A stretch of DNA of 64,000 nucleotides from SAR324 cluster bacterium. Lineage in GTDB: Bacteria > SAR324 > NAC60-12. Position numbers and translations under genes: made by a program. The stretch covers positions 1-64,000 of the forward strand of contig JADFZZ010000004.1 in NCBI GenBank assembly GCA_015232315.1. Direction: 5' to 3'. The notes under the pieces were generated by a model. The model saw only the letters and a program-made list of their open reading frames with translations, did no database searches and had not been told where the DNA came from. Position 1 is the stretch's first letter. Each line of letters starts with the position of its first letter. Shown here piece after piece: positions 62,052 to 64,000 of this stretch.

Positions 62052-64000
62052 ATGAAATATTTTTATGGCATAGTGTTGGTTGGTTGTCTCCTGTTCTCAG
62101 AAATTGTCTGGGGACATTCGACTGAACCGATGCAACCATTCGCTCAAAAAGGCATCCTTGATTTAACCGGGATCGACCTTGAAACGCATGAGGTGCTTCA
62201 CCTGGGTGGAGAGTGGGGATTTTATTGGAACCAACTGTGGTCTCCTGAAGATTTCAAGCAGGGACTTGTTTCGTCAGCCCCGGATTTTTTTGTAATGCAT
62301 GATGTCTGGAATCATTACGCCATCCATCAACAAACTTTGGGTGCTGAAGGTTATGCGACCTTTCGACTCAAAGTAAAACTCCGAAAAGGCGGACAGATGC
62401 TGGGTTTCAAGTTTTTGTCCATGGGTACCGCTTACCGTTTCTGGATCAATGGCCAAATGGTTTCCAGCATGGGACAAGTGGGAACTTCCGCTGAAATGTC
62501 TATCCCTGAATATACACCCCAGGTTCGCTTCATCCAGGTGAACGATCCCGTGTTTGATATTACCCTTCAGGTTTCCAACTTTCATCATCGTCTGGGTGGC
62601 CCCTGGTATCCTGTGGAAATGGGCTTGGCGTCTACAATCCATGCTCATCAGGCAAGGCATCAGACCCATGAAATGATGCTTTTTGGTAGCATCATGATCA
62701 TGGCACTGTATCATTTTGGTCTATTTTATTTACGGCGTAATGATAAATCACCGCTATTTTTCGGGTTGTTGGCGCTTACAATCTCGATAAGAATCATGGT
62801 TTCAGGCGAACGATATCTTCATTCCATGTTTTCATTCCCGTGGGAAGTATTCATGAGAATTGAGTATATCGCTTTTTTCTGGATTGCGCCCATATCGATG
62901 TTGTTTATCCACACGCTGTTTCCTGAGGAAATGTCACTTAAAATCACAAAAAGTGTGGTTGGAATTTCTGTGCTGTCAACGATGTGTCTGGTTTTACCAC
63001 CGAGATGGTTCAGTCATATAACGCCCATCTATCAGTATTACCTGATGTTCATCATCGTCTATGTAATATATATCCTTGTTCAAACCGTAAGGCATCACAG
63101 AGAATCATCACGATGGATGCTTGGCGGCTTCTCTGTTCTTTGCCTGGCTTCCTTAAATGATATTTTGTATCAGGGGATGATCCTTCAGACAGGAAATTGG
63201 CTTCCTGCCGGGTTGCTGGTGTTCATTTTTATTCAGTCTTTTATTCTTTCTATCCGTTTTTCCAGAGCCTTTTTTACTTCTGAAACCTTGCTGGTAGAAA
63301 ATCGTAGACTTGTGTCAGACCTGAAAAAAATCAATGAAAACCTTGAAACAATTGTTTCAAGCCGAACAGAGCAACTACGGCAAAAAAACAGCGACATGCA
63401 AAGTATGCTTCAAAATCTGCCTGAAGGCATTCTGATGATCACCAACAACAATCGGATTCATCATGAATATTCAGCCTGGCTTGAAACAATTCTGGAAACA
63501 GCGGATCTGGCTGACAGACACTGGATTCCCCTTATTTTCGAAGACAGCAATCTCACACCAGATGTGGTTTACAGCATTGAAACCGCAGTCATTGCCTGTC
63601 TTGAAGAAGATGCCAGTAACTTCATGCTCAATCATCATATTCTGGTCAATGAACTTGAAAAGAATTTCCCCGGCAACAGGAAGAAAAATCTGGAACTCAC
63701 CTGGGCTCCGATTTGTAATGAAAATGAAGAAATCGAAAAAATCATGCTGAGCATTCGAGATGTCACCAAACTCAAACTGTTGCAGAAAGAAGCCTCTGAA
63801 CGTAAACGGGATTTGATCATTATCGGGGAAATTCTATCGGTCGTGCCTCATGAGTTTCAAATATTTATGAAGAATAGTCTGAAAACACTGACTAATCTTG
63901 AGAAAATTCTGACTCAGAAAACACAGATGGACAAGGAACTGTTGGAATCCCTGTTTCGTGAAATGCATACCCTTAAGGGCAATGCCAGAACGATGGGCTT
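62052..64000 (+). CDS. 7TM-DISM sensor with HPt-type domain (partial, runs off window)
   Basis: Open from ATG 62052 (behind GGAGGGGA) to the window edge, 649 codons seen. A signal peptide precedes an extracytoplasmic jelly-roll domain (~30-200, LDLTGIDLETHEVLHLGGEW, GYATFRLKVKL, YRFWINGQMVSSMGQVGTSA), the 7TMR-DISM extracellular type. Seven membrane segments follow (~215-410, MMLFGSIMIMALYHFGLFYL), then a coiled coil (RRLVSDLKKINENLETIVSS), a PAS-like segment (MQSMLQNLPEGILMI) and, at the end, REMHTLKGNARTMGF, the phosphorylatable-His motif of an HPt domain as in CheA. The downstream kinase or receiver part lies beyond the window. Confidence 0.85.
   Translation, partial: MKYFYGIVLVGCLLFSEIVWGHSTEPMQPFAQKGILDLTGIDLETHEVLHLGGEWGFYWNQLWSPEDFKQGLVSSAPDFFVMHDVWNHYAIHQQTLGAEGYATFRLKVKLRKGGQMLGFKFLSMGTAYRFWINGQMVSSMGQVGTSAEMSIPEYTPQVRFIQVNDPVFDITLQVSNFHHRLGGPWYPVEMGLASTIHAHQARHQTHEMMLFGSIMIMALYHFGLFYLRRNDKSPLFFGLLALTISIRIMVSGERYLHSMFSFPWEVFMRIEYIAFFWIAPISMLFIHTLFPEEMSLKITKSVVGISVLSTMCLVLPPRWFSHITPIYQYYLMFIIVYVIYILVQTVRHHRESSRWMLGGFSVLCLASLNDILYQGMILQTGNWLPAGLLVFIFIQSFILSIRFSRAFFTSETLLVENRRLVSDLKKINENLETIVSSRTEQLRQKNSDMQSMLQNLPEGILMITNNNRIHHEYSAWLETILETADLADRHWIPLIFEDSNLTPDVVYSIETAVIACLEEDASNFMLNHHILVNELEKNFPGNRKKNLELTWAPICNENEEIEKIMLSIRDVTKLKLLQKEASERKRDLIIIGEILSVVPHEFQIFMKNSLKTLTNLEKILTQKTQMDKELLESLFREMHTLKGNARTMG

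Noticed and set aside
1-64000. rRNA or tRNA genes
   Set aside because: None recognised on reading; a covariance-model scan would be needed to exclude a tRNA.

Overview
The window looks like a chromosomal segment of a free-living, motile Gram-negative bacterium outside the well-studied genera. Lipoproteins, outer-membrane-type proteins, chemoreceptors with CheW, a futalosine-pathway menaquinone gene (mqnA), a ferredoxin-type 2-oxoacid oxidoreductase, a 7TM-HPt sensor and TIGR02147-family regulators suggest a deltaproteobacterium-like or SAR324-like lineage; this placement is an inference from gene content only. No rRNA, tRNA or CRISPR was recognised.

Layout. 1-7.1 kb: a frameshifted transposase, two large lipoproteins around a TIGR02147 regulator with palindromic GTTCAC/GTGAAC sites, and a broken Ig-like domain. 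7.1-15.8 kb: LysR regulator divergent from a molybdopterin oxidoreductase, a CBS protein, a KorAB-type oxidoreductase whose beta subunit carries CBS domains, an HNH protein and a GST. 16-19.7 kb: chemoreceptor, STAS protein and a response regulator ending in a CheZ-like tail. 20-23.1 kb: LysR, YceI, Old Yellow Enzyme. 23.2-29.5 kb: a minus-strand second-type Hsp70 operon (large repeat protein, degenerate J protein, GrpE, Hsp70, zinc ribbon). 29.6-42 kb: aminopeptidase N, aspartyl protease-like protein, acyltransferase, chemoreceptor-CheW pair, DUF559, CBS, histone-deacetylase-like enzyme, YbhB and adenylate cyclase, with many palindromic repeats. 42-49.7 kb: unknown protein, cysM-cysO-minD-mqnA cluster, TerB-like protein, RadC-like protein with a Cys cluster, rlmE. 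49.8-54.9 kb: a small ORF, a RiPP precursor with two NHLP leader modules, and an exported caspase/FGE protein followed by an outer-membrane-type protein and a CsgG-like lipoprotein. 55-59.5 kb: fbp, then queC - small membrane protein - three-module PTPS/QueD protein - sigma-54 activator. 59.8-64 kb: small lipoprotein, coiled-coil protein, and a 7TM-HPt sensor running off the end.

The clearest structural result is a family of three 161-bp miniature mobile elements (21859, 37621, 40017), each flanked by its own perfect 8-bp target duplication, plus a different 138-bp element (61731), also with an 8-bp duplication. Other strong candidates for new biology are the three-module PTPS protein with catalytic motifs spread between modules, the tandem-leader orphan RiPP precursor beside an exported caspase operon, the Hsp70 operon with a J protein lacking HPD, and the response regulator with a CheZ-type CheY-docking tail.
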